64,000 bases of DNA from Ruminococcus_C sp963590855 (GTDB lineage Bacteria > Bacillota > Clostridia > Oscillospirales > Ruminococcaceae), in NCBI GenBank assembly GCA_963590855.1, contig CAVAQT010000003.1:1-64000 (forward strand), read 5' to 3'. Below the pieces are notes generated by a model. The model was not told the origin of the DNA. It worked only from the letters and a program-made list of their open reading frames with translations, and made no database searches. Of this stretch, positions 17,564 through 27,114 are shown one piece after another. How positions within the stretch are numbered: the first letter of the stretch is position 1; each line of letters opens with the position of its first letter. A program made the translations under genes and the position numbers.

Positions 17564-19051
17564 TTACACCTCTTCCAACTTCTGTACTGCTTCGATCATC
17601 CCGGTGATATCTGCCTGTGCTGCGGTTTCTGCCACAGGAATACCGTTTGCTTCCGCAGCCCTCGCTGTTGCAGCACCAATGACGATCACTTTTGCGGCAT
17701 AGGAGACCTGTGCTGTCATTTCGGCAAAAGCGCCTGCTGCCGAACCGCTCGCCAGAAAGACATAGTCGCTGTCTGCCAGTTCCTGAAGAAGCACCTCCTG
17801 CTTGCGCTGATCTGTTTGCACCGTATACAGCGGAACATTGTCGAATGCCTTTCCTGCCTGCTCCAACAGCTGCGGCAGCAGCACAGAACCATTTTCCGCG
17901 CGCAGCAGCAGCACACGGTCACTCTCTGACAATTCAGGGATCAGCGCCTCTGCCAGGCTGCGGCTGTCGAAATGTTCCGGCACGCAGTCCACAAAGATAC
18001 CATGATCCGCCAACGCCTGCGCTGTGCCCTTTCCAATGGCGGCAAAGCGCAGATGCAGCAGACAGCGCAGATCGACACCAGCGCTTTTCAAAGCATCGAA
18101 AAGCAGTTCCACGCCATTGGAACTGGTCAGCACTGCCCAGGTATAGGATTTCCAGGAAATATTACGCAGCATCTGTGCATCCAGCACCCGTGGATAAATG
18201 AGACTGACCTCGGACGGTTCCGCGCCGCATTGCCGCAACTGATCTGCCGCCTTTGCCGTATACTCCGGTGTCCCGGTAAGCAGTATCTTTTTTCCGAAGA
18301 GACTGCCCTTTCCATACCACTGCAGTTCCTGCCGAAGCGCCACCACATCACCGATCACTGTCATTGCCGGTGTACGGATTCCTTCCTTTTGGGCTGCCGA
18401 AGCGATCTCTGCCAAAGATGCAGTCACAACACGCTGCCGCGCAGTCGTTCCCTCTTGAATCACTGCTGCCGGTGTCTCCGGAGATTTTCCGTTCTGTATC
18501 AGCGATGCCGCGATCTGCGGCAGATTCGACAGGCTCATCAGAAACACCAACGTGCCATCAAGCTTTGCCAAGGCGGCATAGTCCAGTTCGGCATGCTGCG
18601 CTGTTTTGCGGTGTCCCGTGATTACATGAAACGCCGGAGCATATTCCCGGTGCGTGACAGGAATGCCGGCATAAGCCGGGACACTGTAACAGGAAGAAAC
18701 GCCCGGCACGATCACAAAGGGAATCCCCTGCGCATGCAGCACCTGTGCTTCTTCTCCGCCGCGGCCAAAAACAAAAGGGTCTCCGCCCTTTAGCCGCACT
18801 ACCTGCTTTCCCTGCCGTGCCAGATCTGCCAGCAGTTGATTGGTCTCACTCTGCTTCTTGTGATGATTCCCGGCTGTTTTTCCGGCAAAGATCAACGCAC
18901 AGTCCGGACGCGTCAGGTTCAGCACCGAAGCACAAGCCAACGCGTCATATACTACAGCATCCGCCTGCCGCAGGCATGCTCTTCCCTGCTCTGTCATCAG
19001 CGCCGGATCTCCCGGCCCGGCGCCCACCAGAAATACCGTTCCTGTTTTCAT
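17564..19051 (-). CDS. cobA-hemD: Fused uroporphyrinogen-III methyltransferase (CobA/SUMT) and uroporphyrinogen-III synthase (HemD)
   Basis: The 495-residue fusion makes uroporphyrinogen III from hydroxymethylbilane (C-terminal half) and methylates it twice to precorrin-2 (N-terminal half). The N-terminal 240 residues show VGAGPGDPALMT, VRLKGGDPFVFGRGGEE and the VPGVSS segment of SUMT. HemD begins near 255 (KKILLTGTPEYT), with TSSNGVELLFDAL later. The fusion is known in clostridia. It lies between cbiO and sirC-cbiK in operon 2. Confidence 0.93.
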   Translation of the reverse strand: MKTGTVFLVGAGPGDPALMTEQGRACLRQADAVVYDALACASVLNLTRPDCALIFAGKTAGNHHKKQSETNQLLADLARQGKQVVRLKGGDPFVFGRGGEEAQVLHAQGIPFVIVPGVSSCYSVPAYAGIPVTHREYAPAFHVITGHRKTAQHAELDYAALAKLDGTLVFLMSLSNLPQIAASLIQNGKSPETPAAVIQEGTTARQRVVTASLAEIASAAQKEGIRTPAMTVIGDVVALRQELQWYGKGSLFGKKILLTGTPEYTAKAADQLRQCGAEPSEVSLIYPRVLDAQMLRNISWKSYTWAVLTSSNGVELLFDALKSAGVDLRCLLHLRFAAIGKGTAQALADHGIFVDCVPEHFDSRSLAEALIPELSESDRVLLLRAENGSVLLPQLLEQAGKAFDNVPLYTVQTDQRKQEVLLQELADSDYVFLASGSAAGAFAEMTAQVSYAAKVIVIGAATARAAEANGIPVAETAAQADITGMIEAVQKLEEV

Positions 19052-19063
19052 GGATATCGCTCC

Positions 19064-19906
19064 TCAGTCGGCTGCGTGTCGCAGCAATTCTTTTCTTGCG
19101 CCGGAAATGGTTGATACCGAAGCATCCACATCCCAGCCATCTTCTTTTTGCAGGATCTCCAGCAAATGCGAGATCCGGGGCAGACGCAAATGGTGCGCCC
19201 GGAGCAGTTCCGGCCGTGCAAAGATCTCCTCCGGCGTACCATGTGCGATCACATGCCCCTTGTCCATTACGTCGATCACATCCGCATAGATCGGCACAAC
19301 ATCGATGTCATGGGTAGATAAAATAATGGTAGTGTTCTGCTGCCGGCAGACATCCTGCAACAGGTGCATCAACTCACTGACTCCTACCGGATCCAACCCG
19401 GCAGTGGGTTCATCCAGAATAATGACTTCCGGCTGCATTACCATGATTCCTGCAAACGCCACACGCTTTTTCTGCCCAAAGCTAAGAGAATGGGTAGGAC
19501 GGTCTTTCAGATAGGTAATGCCGATCTGTTCCATCACAGCATTGACGCGCTTGTGCACTTCCTCAGAGGACAGCCCCATATTCACTGCGCCAAAGGAAAT
19601 GTCCTGATATACAGATGCCGAAAACAGCTGATCGTCCGGATTCTGGAACACAATCCCCACCTTGGAACGCAGCTGCCGCAGCCCGGCTTTTTTATAGGAA
19701 ATGGGCTGCCCGCGAAAGCGTACTTCTCCGTGTTCCGGCTGTAAAATACCGTTCAGGTGCAGAAACAGCGTGGACTTTCCGGCACCGTTTGCACCCAGGA
19801 TCGCCGTAGTTTTACCTTCTTCAAATGCAATGGACAGATCCTCAATGGCATGACTCTTTTCATCATAGCCATAGGTCAGATGATCTGCCTCTAAAATAAT
19901 CCCCAT
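19064..19906 (-). CDS. cbiO: Cobalt ECF transporter ATPase CbiO
   Basis: The ATP-binding subunit powers cobalt uptake with CbiMN and CbiQ. The 280-residue ABC domain has Walker A GANGAGKST near residue 39, the Q-loop QNPDDQLF, the signature LSFGQKKRVAFAG, Walker B VIILDEPTAGLDP and a switch His in STHD. The ATG at 19906 follows ATAGGAGGC and gives normal length, overlapping the cbiQ stop by 16 bases. Confidence 0.93.
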   Translation of the reverse strand: MGIILEADHLTYGYDEKSHAIEDLSIAFEEGKTTAILGANGAGKSTLFLHLNGILQPEHGEVRFRGQPISYKKAGLRQLRSKVGIVFQNPDDQLFSASVYQDISFGAVNMGLSSEEVHKRVNAVMEQIGITYLKDRPTHSLSFGQKKRVAFAGIMVMQPEVIILDEPTAGLDPVGVSELMHLLQDVCRQQNTTIILSTHDIDVVPIYADVIDVMDKGHVIAHGTPEEIFARPELLRAHHLRLPRISHLLEILQKEDGWDVDASVSTISGARKELLRHAAD

Positions 19907-20724
19907 CTGCTGCCTCCTATTCTGCAAACCAGCACCGCCGCAGTCAACAGAACGCTGTATCCGACGGCAAGACCTTTTTGCCAGCCCTTTGTCTCATATG
20001 CCAGTCCCAATGTCCGCACCTCGTCTGTATATCCTCTGGATTCCATGGCGGTATATGTCCGGTCTGCCTGCCGGTATGCCCGGAGAAACAGATTGGAGAT
20101 CAGCTGCCCCGTGGAATAAAATCCGGTTTTCAGCGTCGCGTACCCCAGACGGCACTCCTGTGCGTTGCGTATCTGAGACGCCGCCTCCAGCAGCACAAAA
20201 ATATACCGGTAAACCAGTTCCATCATCTCCACCAAAAAGCCCGGAATATGCATCCGGCGCAGCGCCGTAAACAATTCGGTCATTGGGGTAGAAGTGGAAA
20301 GGAAATACAAACAGCTCACTGCCGCCAGACACTGCAAAAATACCTGTCCAAACTGATGCAGACTTTCTGCTGTGATGCCGAAATACCAGCTCCCCAGAGG
20401 GATCGAAAACAGCATCGCTTCTCCGTGATGAGAAAATTGCAGCAGGATCATAATGCATCCCAGTATGACAAACGCCAACGGGATCTGCATCAGGTGGATA
20501 ACATGATGCCACCGGGTTTTCCCGATGGCAGTCATAGCGATCAGCATGGCGCATAAGATCAACACGCTGATCGCCCAGGTATGTGAGAGCAGGCACAGAA
20601 GCAGACTATACAGGGACACAAAAATTTTCCACATCGGAGAAACCTGACGCAGTGCCGAAGCGTATGCGATCTCATCAATGAGGATCCGTTCTCCGTGGGT
20701 ATGGCTGTGTTTGTGTCGTTTCAT
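19891..20724 (-). CDS. cbiQ: Cobalt ECF transporter T component CbiQ
   Basis: The 277-residue transmembrane coupling protein has about five or six membrane segments. The cytoplasmic ARG-type helix motifs are visible as ECRLGYA (near 180) and AMESRGYTDE (near 225); these couple CbiQ to CbiO. The N-terminus carries a His-rich run (KRHKHSHTHGE) that could bind metal. GGGGGAGG lies before the ATG. Confidence 0.9.
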   Translation of the reverse strand: MKRHKHSHTHGERILIDEIAYASALRQVSPMWKIFVSLYSLLLCLLSHTWAISVLILCAMLIAMTAIGKTRWHHVIHLMQIPLAFVILGCIMILLQFSHHGEAMLFSIPLGSWYFGITAESLHQFGQVFLQCLAAVSCLYFLSTSTPMTELFTALRRMHIPGFLVEMMELVYRYIFVLLEAASQIRNAQECRLGYATLKTGFYSTGQLISNLFLRAYRQADRTYTAMESRGYTDEVRTLGLAYETKGWQKGLAVGYSVLLTAAVLVCRIGGSRWGLF

Positions 20725-20739
20725 CTTGTGCCTCCCCCA

Positions 20740-21870
20740 TTATTCAGAAGCTTTTTCCGATTCGGCATCTGCCGCCGGCACATCTTCCGATTTGGATTTC
20801 CGGCTGATGCGTCCTAAGACAAAGCCACAAATGCCTGCACCGATCGCCGACTGTACGCAGAACAGCAGAGACTCGATCTCTCCCGAAGGCGGCTCCCAGA
20901 AGGATTCAAACCACGGCGTGTAGCCGCCGTTGATCTCTTCTACTACAGTAGAGCCAGCATCGTCCGAACCGCCGAACTCGCTGTTGCCCAGCAGCATCAG
21001 CGGAACAGTCACCAGCAGAACGACGCCCAGTGCAAGTACCAGATTTCTTGCCCACAGCTTGCCGCGTCCGGGGTTGGAAACTGTAATGCCGGACAGTTCC
21101 TTCAACTCCTTTGCGCAGTTCTTCTGGATGACATTGTATACAATGACAGTCAGAATGCCTTCTGCAATGGCAATGGGGACTTGGGTCGGTGCAAAGACAG
21201 CGATAAACTTTCCGAAAGATGCCCAGAAGTTATCGCCGGGATAAGCTGCCGCCAGCTGTACCGAAGTCAGGCAGTAAGTTGCCATATCTCCGATGGTTGC
21301 CGACAGGAATACTGCCAGACCCATAGGCGCTTTGCACTTTTTCAGCAGCCGGAACAGTCCGTAAGAAACGAACGGCCCGAAGATCGCCATAGAAAATGTA
21401 TTGGCACCCAGTGTGGTCAGACCGCCGTGCGCCAGCAGGATCGCCTGAAACAGCAGTACGATAATGCCCAGCACAGACATAATGGACGGCCCGAACAGGA
21501 TCGCACCCAAACCAGTACCGGTGGCATGAGAACAGCTTCCGGTAACCGACGGGATCTTCAGAGAAGAAATGATAAAGACGAAGGCTGCGCACAGTGCGAT
21601 CAGCAGCTTCACTCTTCCCTGATAAGCGATTTTCCGCTTCAGGCTGACTGCACCAGCCACCAGGAACGGAATACAGAGCGCACCCCATGCAATACACCAA
21701 CCGGCAGGCAGATAGCCCTCCATGATGTGCATGGCAGATGCACCAAATGTGCCGTTTGCTGCCATGTCAGACAGCAGCAGACAGACTGCCAGGACAGACA
21801 CCAGAACACGACATCCTGTCATGCTTCCGGTGCTGCGGTTCTGCAAAGCAGAGCCATTGTGTTTGTTCAT
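20740..21870 (-). CDS. cbiMN: Cobalt ECF transporter fused substrate proteins CbiM and CbiN
   Basis: The 376-residue membrane protein begins with a signal segment. It should be processed before MHIMEGYLP near residue 47, so that the His needed for Co2+ binding sits at the new N-terminus, as in known CbiM. CbiM spans about residues 47-265, with SCSHATGTGLGAILFGP in the middle. CbiN follows from about 280, with the extracytoplasmic FGGSDDAGS segment and PWFESFWEPPSGEIESLLF. The fusion replaces two separate genes. It lies upstream of cbiQ and cbiO and is controlled by the B12 riboswitch. Confidence 0.92.
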   Translation of the reverse strand: MNKHNGSALQNRSTGSMTGCRVLVSVLAVCLLLSDMAANGTFGASAMHIMEGYLPAGWCIAWGALCIPFLVAGAVSLKRKIAYQGRVKLLIALCAAFVFIISSLKIPSVTGSCSHATGTGLGAILFGPSIMSVLGIIVLLFQAILLAHGGLTTLGANTFSMAIFGPFVSYGLFRLLKKCKAPMGLAVFLSATIGDMATYCLTSVQLAAAYPGDNFWASFGKFIAVFAPTQVPIAIAEGILTVIVYNVIQKNCAKELKELSGITVSNPGRGKLWARNLVLALGVVLLVTVPLMLLGNSEFGGSDDAGSTVVEEINGGYTPWFESFWEPPSGEIESLLFCVQSAIGAGICGFVLGRISRKSKSEDVPAADAESEKASE

Positions 21871-21932
21871 ATGAAACCTCTCCTCTCGGAACCCCTCTCC
21901 ATTGGCTCCCGGCTGAGAATAGAAAGAGGTTC

Positions 21933-23237
21933 TCAGTTCACGCGGTGTGCAGCGAAAAATTCGTCTGCATCTCCCAGCGTTTTATCTATCTCACGCAGCG
22001 TATGTGCGTTCGATACAAAAATTGCCTCAAACTGGCTCGGGCCGAAATAATTGCCCCGATCCAGCATGAAGTGGAAGTATTCCCGGAACTTTGCGGTGTC
22101 TGCCTTCTTGGCATCCGCATAATTCCGCACCTTTTCCGGTGTAAAGTACAGGCAGGACAGCGAACCGATACCGTTGACGGTACACGGCGCATGATGCCGG
22201 CGGATGATATCCTCCAGACCGCTGCGCAGCCGATGGGACAAAAAGCCCACCTGATGATATACCTCCGGATGTGCCTGCAAATAGCGAAGCTGAGTCAGTC
22301 CAGCGCGCATTGCCACCGGATTGCCGCTGAGCGTACCCGCCTGGTAAACAGAGCCAAGCGGCGATACCAGCTGCATGATCTCCCGTCTGCCGCCGTAAGC
22401 GCCCACAGGCATGCCGCCGCCGATGATCTTGCCATAGGTCACCATATCCGGTGTAACCCCAAAATGTCCTGCCGCGCCATCTAGCTGTAACCGGAAACCG
22501 GTAATGACTTCGTCAAAGATCAGGAGTGCGCCATACTGATCACACAGCTGCCGCAGTCCCTGCAAAAAGCCCTTTTCCGGTGCAACAACACCCATATTGG
22601 CTGCCACCGGCTCTACGATCACACAGGCGATCTCTTTGGGATACTGCTGAAACAACTGTTCCACACTGTCCAGGTCATTATAAACTGCGGACAGCGTATC
22701 CTGCGTGCAGCCCTTCGGCACGCCGCTGGAATCGGGGATCCCGGCAGTCATGACGCCGGAACCGGCTTTCACCAGCATCGCATCTGCATGACCGTGATAG
22801 CATCCCTCAAACTTGACGATCTTATCTCGTCCGGTAAAGCCCCGTGCAGCACGAACAGCGCTCATGACTGCCTCAGTGCCGGAGTTCACCATGCGCATCA
22901 TTTCCACACAGGGAACGATCTCATGAATCAGTTCTGCCATTTCTACTTCCAATGCTGTGGCTGCGCCGTAGCTGAGCCCGTTGTCCAACTGTGCGCGAAC
23001 TGCTTCCAGCACCACATCCGGGTTATGTCCCAGGATCATCGGCCCCCAGGAACCGATGTAATCGATATAGACATTGCCGTCCTCATCATAGAGGTACTGA
23101 TCTTTGGCACGCTGAATGAAGCGCGGCGTACCGCCTACGGACTGGAACGCCCGCACCGGAGAATTGACGCCGCCCGGCATCAAATCTTTCGCGCGTGTAT
23201 AAAGCGCTTCGGAATGTTCGATCTGCATCTGTTCCAT
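21933..23237 (-). CDS. hemL: Glutamate-1-semialdehyde 2,1-aminomutase HemL
   Basis: This PLP enzyme makes 5-aminolevulinate from glutamate-1-semialdehyde in the C5 route. The 434-residue protein has MPGGVNSPVRAF at the N-terminus, GSWGPMILGH near 66, the IFDEVITGFR segment near 240 and the PLP lysine in TYGKIIGGGMPVGAYGG near 267. Its ATG overlaps the hemB stop by one base (TAATG). Confidence 0.95.
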   Translation of the reverse strand: MEQMQIEHSEALYTRAKDLMPGGVNSPVRAFQSVGGTPRFIQRAKDQYLYDEDGNVYIDYIGSWGPMILGHNPDVVLEAVRAQLDNGLSYGAATALEVEMAELIHEIVPCVEMMRMVNSGTEAVMSAVRAARGFTGRDKIVKFEGCYHGHADAMLVKAGSGVMTAGIPDSSGVPKGCTQDTLSAVYNDLDSVEQLFQQYPKEIACVIVEPVAANMGVVAPEKGFLQGLRQLCDQYGALLIFDEVITGFRLQLDGAAGHFGVTPDMVTYGKIIGGGMPVGAYGGRREIMQLVSPLGSVYQAGTLSGNPVAMRAGLTQLRYLQAHPEVYHQVGFLSHRLRSGLEDIIRRHHAPCTVNGIGSLSCLYFTPEKVRNYADAKKADTAKFREYFHFMLDRGNYFGPSQFEAIFVSNAHTLREIDKTLGDADEFFAAHRVN

Positions 23238-24220
23238 TATCCGATCCTTCCTTCCCGAATATATTTTGCCAGTTCCATGGCAAAATAGGTAATCAGCAGA
23301 TCTGCACCGGCACGGTACATGCAGACCGCCGATTCACAGATCACAGCTTCCCGGTCGATATAGCCGGCAGCCGCTGCCGCCTGGATCATGGCATATTCGC
23401 CGCTGACGCTGTACAGTGCCACAGGCTGATGGAATTTTTCCTTCAGAGACTTCAAAACGTCCAGATATGCCATTCCCGGCTTAACCATCAGGATATCCGC
23501 ACCCTCCTGCACATCCAGTTCTGCTTCCAGCAGCGCTTCCTGTGCATTGTGCGGATCCATCTGATAGCTCTTTCGGTCACCGAATGCCGGTGCAGAGCCT
23601 GCCGCATCCCGAAACGGGCCGTAAAATGCCGACGCATACTTGACAGAATAGGACATGATCGGCGTATTCACATAGCCGTTTTCATCCAGCACCTGGCGAA
23701 TGCGTCCCACTCTGCCGTCCATCATATCCGACGGTGCGACCATGTCCGCGCCTGCCTGCACATGAGACAGCGCCGTTTTTGCCAGCACCTCCAGAGTCTT
23801 GTCATTGTCCACATCGTGACCGCAGAGAATGCCGCAGTGTCCGTGTGAAGTATATTCACACATGCACACATCTGTAATGACATACAGCTGTGGAAAATCC
23901 CGCTTGATCTGCCGTATCGCCTGCTGCACGATTCCGTCCGGCTGCCATGCGCTGCTGCCGATCTCATCCTTTTCTGCCGGGATTCCAAAGAGCAGAACGC
24001 TCTTCACGCCGGAATCTGTCACCTGCTGCAAAATCTCAGCCATACGATCGAGACTCCAGCGATACTGTCCGGGCATGGAAGGAATCTCTTCTCGGATATT
24101 CTCACCCTCCTGCACAAACATGGGATAAATCAGTGTATCCGCAGAAATGCGTGTTTCCCGCACCATGCTGCGCAGCAGTGCGCCGTTTCGCAAACGGCGC
24201 GGACGATTGGTCAAATTCAT
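23237..24220 (-). CDS. hemB: Porphobilinogen synthase (5-aminolevulinate dehydratase) HemB
   Basis: The enzyme joins two 5-aminolevulinate molecules into porphobilinogen. The 327-residue protein has the zinc-type cysteine cluster DVCMCEYTSHGHCG near 117 and active-site lysines in YSVKYAS and DILMVKPGMAYLD. The three Cys residues point to the Zn-dependent class. Gene order hemC, hemB, hemL in the riboswitch operon ties 5-aminolevulinate use to corrin supply. Confidence 0.95.
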   Translation of the reverse strand: MNLTNRPRRLRNGALLRSMVRETRISADTLIYPMFVQEGENIREEIPSMPGQYRWSLDRMAEILQQVTDSGVKSVLLFGIPAEKDEIGSSAWQPDGIVQQAIRQIKRDFPQLYVITDVCMCEYTSHGHCGILCGHDVDNDKTLEVLAKTALSHVQAGADMVAPSDMMDGRVGRIRQVLDENGYVNTPIMSYSVKYASAFYGPFRDAAGSAPAFGDRKSYQMDPHNAQEALLEAELDVQEGADILMVKPGMAYLDVLKSLKEKFHQPVALYSVSGEYAMIQAAAAAGYIDREAVICESAVCMYRAGADLLITYFAMELAKYIREGRIG

Positions 24221-24236
24221 AGTGATACCTTCTTAC

Positions 24237-25106
24237 TCACTTACTCAGCTTTGCCGCCAGCGCCTGTACCAGCGCCGGCGCATCTTCTTGTTTTCCCTGC
24301 ACCTTTCCGGTTCTCGGCACACCGTGTATGCCGGAGAAGCCGTACAGTGTTATCACTCCGTCTGAGAGCACCGCATGACAGCCTATCGGTGCAGAACAAT
24401 CGCCGCCCAACAGCAGGGACAGCTGCCGTTCTGTCCGGGCGCAAAGTGATGCTTCCGGATGATTCAGTGTTTTCAGCAGGTCAGCATATTCCCCGGAACG
24501 TGTCTGGATCGCCAGAATACCCTGTCCTGCCGCCGGGATCATTTCCTCCGGCGAAAAGCGGTATGTGATCCGCTCTTCCAGACCCAGCCGTTTCAGCCCG
24601 GCCTCTGCCAGAATCAATGCACCATATTCTCCGCGGTCAAGCTTTTCCAGCCGCGTCAGCACATTGCCGCGCACCGGCTTCATCACAGCATCCGGATGCA
24701 GCATCTGAAACTGCATGGTACGCCGTGCACTGGCACACCCCACCGGCAGTGAGGCATCCCAATTGGTTTTTCCCTTCGGCAGCACCAGCACATCGCCGGG
24801 TGCTTCCCTTGCCGAATACGCACCGATGGGCAGCGCCGGATTTTCTGCGGCAGGAACATCTTTCAGGCTGTGAACACAGAGATCCACCTGTCCTGCCAGA
24901 AGCGCCGCATCCAGTTCCTTCAGGAACAAGCCCTTCCCTCCGATTTTGTCCAGAGTTTTGTGCAGGATCTTGTCCCCGGTGGTTTTCATGGTCACCAGTT
25001 CCAAAGAGGCTTCCGGCAGGATGCGGCGAATCTCTGCCATCACCAATTCGCTTTGTATCACAGCCAGCCGACTGGCACGGCTGCCGATGCGTATCGTATG
25101 TTCCAT
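24237..25106 (-). CDS. hemC: Hydroxymethylbilane synthase HemC
   Basis: HemC polymerises four porphobilinogens into hydroxymethylbilane. The 289-residue protein begins HTIRIGSRASRLAVIQSE and has a VHSLKDVPA segment near 78. The dipyrromethane cofactor Cys sits in LLGGDCSAPIG near 233. The ATG at 25106 follows GAGGAAG; the longer frame would overlap hemA and adds unlike residues. Confidence 0.95.
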   Translation of the reverse strand: MEHTIRIGSRASRLAVIQSELVMAEIRRILPEASLELVTMKTTGDKILHKTLDKIGGKGLFLKELDAALLAGQVDLCVHSLKDVPAAENPALPIGAYSAREAPGDVLVLPKGKTNWDASLPVGCASARRTMQFQMLHPDAVMKPVRGNVLTRLEKLDRGEYGALILAEAGLKRLGLEERITYRFSPEEMIPAAGQGILAIQTRSGEYADLLKTLNHPEASLCARTERQLSLLLGGDCSAPIGCHAVLSDGVITLYGFSGIHGVPRTGKVQGKQEDAPALVQALAAKLSK

Positions 25107-25110
25107 GCGT

Positions 25111-26349
25111 TTAAAATCTTCCTCTGTCCTTGATTTTGGCACAGCTTTGCCGCAGAAGCTCCGGCCGGATCTCCGCTTTCATGCTGCCCATGAGCATATC
25201 CACCGTTTTTTCCGTCACCATCCGAACCAGTTCTTCCAACTGCGGCATTTCCTGATACGGTTCTGCCGCAGTGCTGTGCAGGATGCGCTGTGCTGTCAGT
25301 TCTTTCAGCTGCTGCATATACGGGACGGAATCCCGATAGTTACGCCACATCTGAAATGTATCGGTATACTGCTCTGCAATTTGATGCAGTGCTGCCAGGG
25401 CAGCCGCATCTGGTGCAGTGTCGCCGTGCAGATCATCCAGATCCCACAAAGTCACACCCTCGATTTCTCCGCAGGACGATTCCACATCCCGCGGCATCGC
25501 CAGATCTAAGATCCATGCCGGTCTGCGGCAGAGATCCTCCAGCTGCTTCCGCAAAATGGTATTATGCGGGCTGCGCGTTGCGCTGATTACAATATCCGCA
25601 GATTCCATCTGAGCATACCGCCGCTCGTACGGCACCGGCTTCACGCCAAATGGGATCACCGTTTCACCGCGGTGGCAGGAACGCAGGGTCATGAATACCT
25701 GACAGCCGCGCTGCACCAAGAGAGATGCCGCCAGCCGTCCCATGCTGCCGCTGCCGATGACCAGACAGGTTTTCCCTGCCAGTCCGCCGAGCTGCTGTTC
25801 CAGCTGTTGTACCGCGCCATAAGAGACCGACAGCGGTACACTGGAGACAGAGACCTGTGTCTGTGCGTCCTTTCCGGCAGATACTGCCGTTCGGAACAGG
25901 GTGTCCAGCACGCCGTCTGTACTGTGACAGCTGCGTGCCAGTTCTACTGCATGTCCCACTTGAGTCACGATCTGTTCCTCGTGGAGGATCTGCGAATGCA
26001 GACCACAGGCGACTTCCATCAGATGCTGTACCGCATCCGTTTCTGTCAAAATCGTCATTGCCGAAGCATCTGCCGGAGCCGCAGCATACTGCTGCAAAAG
26101 CCTTGCCGGAGAAATGGTATCTTCCGGCTGCGCTGTGTTTCCATCCGTCTCCGTCCGTACCGGGCGTTCCTGTAAGGAGAGGTACAGTTCCGTCCGGTTA
26201 CAGGTTGCCAGCAGCACTGCGCCGCTGATGCCGTCTTTCTGCATCAGTTCTGCCAGAATATGCCGCACCTGTTCTTCCGAAAATGCAAATGGTTCCCGTG
26301 CGGAAACATCTGCGGAACGGGCATCTACGCCTGCCATATAAATACACAT
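25111..26349 (-). CDS. hemA: Glutamyl-tRNA reductase HemA
   Basis: HemA reduces glutamyl-tRNA to glutamate-1-semialdehyde with NADPH, the first committed tetrapyrrole step. The 412-residue protein has the catalytic Cys50 in LLATCNRTELYL, the HILHEEQIV-like substrate loop SQILHEEQIVTQV near 135, the NADPH motif VIGSGSMGRLA near 200 and a C-terminal dimerisation helix. Start is the ATG at 26349, about 12 bases after AAGGAG; the upstream open frame only runs through cobC in another frame. Compared with most HemA proteins it has an insertion at about 60-85. Confidence 0.92.
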   Translation of the reverse strand: MCIYMAGVDARSADVSAREPFAFSEEQVRHILAELMQKDGISGAVLLATCNRTELYLSLQERPVRTETDGNTAQPEDTISPARLLQQYAAAPADASAMTILTETDAVQHLMEVACGLHSQILHEEQIVTQVGHAVELARSCHSTDGVLDTLFRTAVSAGKDAQTQVSVSSVPLSVSYGAVQQLEQQLGGLAGKTCLVIGSGSMGRLAASLLVQRGCQVFMTLRSCHRGETVIPFGVKPVPYERRYAQMESADIVISATRSPHNTILRKQLEDLCRRPAWILDLAMPRDVESSCGEIEGVTLWDLDDLHGDTAPDAAALAALHQIAEQYTDTFQMWRNYRDSVPYMQQLKELTAQRILHSTAAEPYQEMPQLEELVRMVTEKTVDMLMGSMKAEIRPELLRQSCAKIKDRGRF

Positions 26350-26357
26350 TTCTTTTT

Positions 26358-26942
26358 TCAACTCCTTTGCTGCCGCAGACGCAGAGGCTTTTTCTGCTGT
26401 ACCGCACATAAAATAGGGGTACAATGTCCCGTCTGCCACGAAAAATAAGGCCGCCGCTGTTCTTCCAGTGCGGAAAGAACCGCCATGATCGTGCCGCCGT
26501 GCACCACCGCTGCGATGGTGGTTTCCTGCCGATTCTGCAAAGCCCGTTCTAATGCCGTACAGCACCGCTCCACAAATGTTTCTCTGGATTCTCCGCCGGG
26601 AAAAGCCATTGTGCCGCCGCTGTCGATCCATGCCTGATATGCCGGATTTCCGGACAGCTCTGCATAATTCTTCCCTTCAAAGTCGCCAAAGTCACATTCC
26701 TGCAAACCGTTCACTGCCTGCAATGCCGCACCGGGAAATAAGATCTCCGCCGTCTGGACACAGCGCCGCATCGGGCTTGTCAATACCAGTTCCGGCGAAG
26801 GAAAAAGTGATGCAAATTCTGCCGCTTTCTGCTGTGCCAGAACAACTCCCGCAGTACAAAGCGGTTCATCTGTCCGGCTTCCGATATAGCGGTGTTCCTG
26901 GTTTCCGGCTGTGATACTGTGCCGAATCAGAATCAGCTGCAT
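26358..26942 (-). CDS. cobC: Histidine phosphatase, alpha-ribazole-5'-phosphate phosphatase-like
   Basis: This enzyme probably removes phosphate from alpha-ribazole phosphate or adenosylcobalamin phosphate in late B12 synthesis. The 194-residue protein is of the phosphoglycerate mutase-like fold. The catalytic motif LIRHSIT (usually RHG) has its His at residue 8; SPMRRCVQTAEI, the LQECDFGDFEGK segment and the second His in VVHGGT near 147 complete the site. It is the first gene after the cobalamin riboswitch, which supports the CobC assignment over a general phosphatase. Confidence 0.8.
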   Translation of the reverse strand: MQLILIRHSITAGNQEHRYIGSRTDEPLCTAGVVLAQQKAAEFASLFPSPELVLTSPMRRCVQTAEILFPGAALQAVNGLQECDFGDFEGKNYAELSGNPAYQAWIDSGGTMAFPGGESRETFVERCCTALERALQNRQETTIAAVVHGGTIMAVLSALEEQRRPYFSWQTGHCTPILCAVQQKKPLRLRQQRS

Positions 26943-26968
26943 GACTTTTCCTCCGATGTACAGACTTG

Positions 26969-26996
26969 AAAAAACCCGTGTTTCTCAAAACACGGG
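26969..26996 (-). terminator. Riboswitch-linked intrinsic terminator
   Basis: On the minus strand, CCCGTGTTT, a four-base loop and AAACACGGG are followed by six T residues. It lies between the B12 aptamer and cobC, so ligand binding should favour it and stop transcription. Confidence 0.85.
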
Positions 26997-27114
26997 AATC
27001 AGAGTCTTAGGGCATATGGGCGCAAAAAAACTGGACTTTGCAGTTTTGCAAAGCGCAGGATACCGAATGCACTAACAATTTCCTCTATTCTCGTAGATGG
27101 GATATATTCCAAAA

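Noticed and set aside
26350..26631. 94-residue N-terminal extension of HemA
   Set aside because: It overlaps cobC out of frame, and catalytic Cys50 numbering fits the start at 26349.
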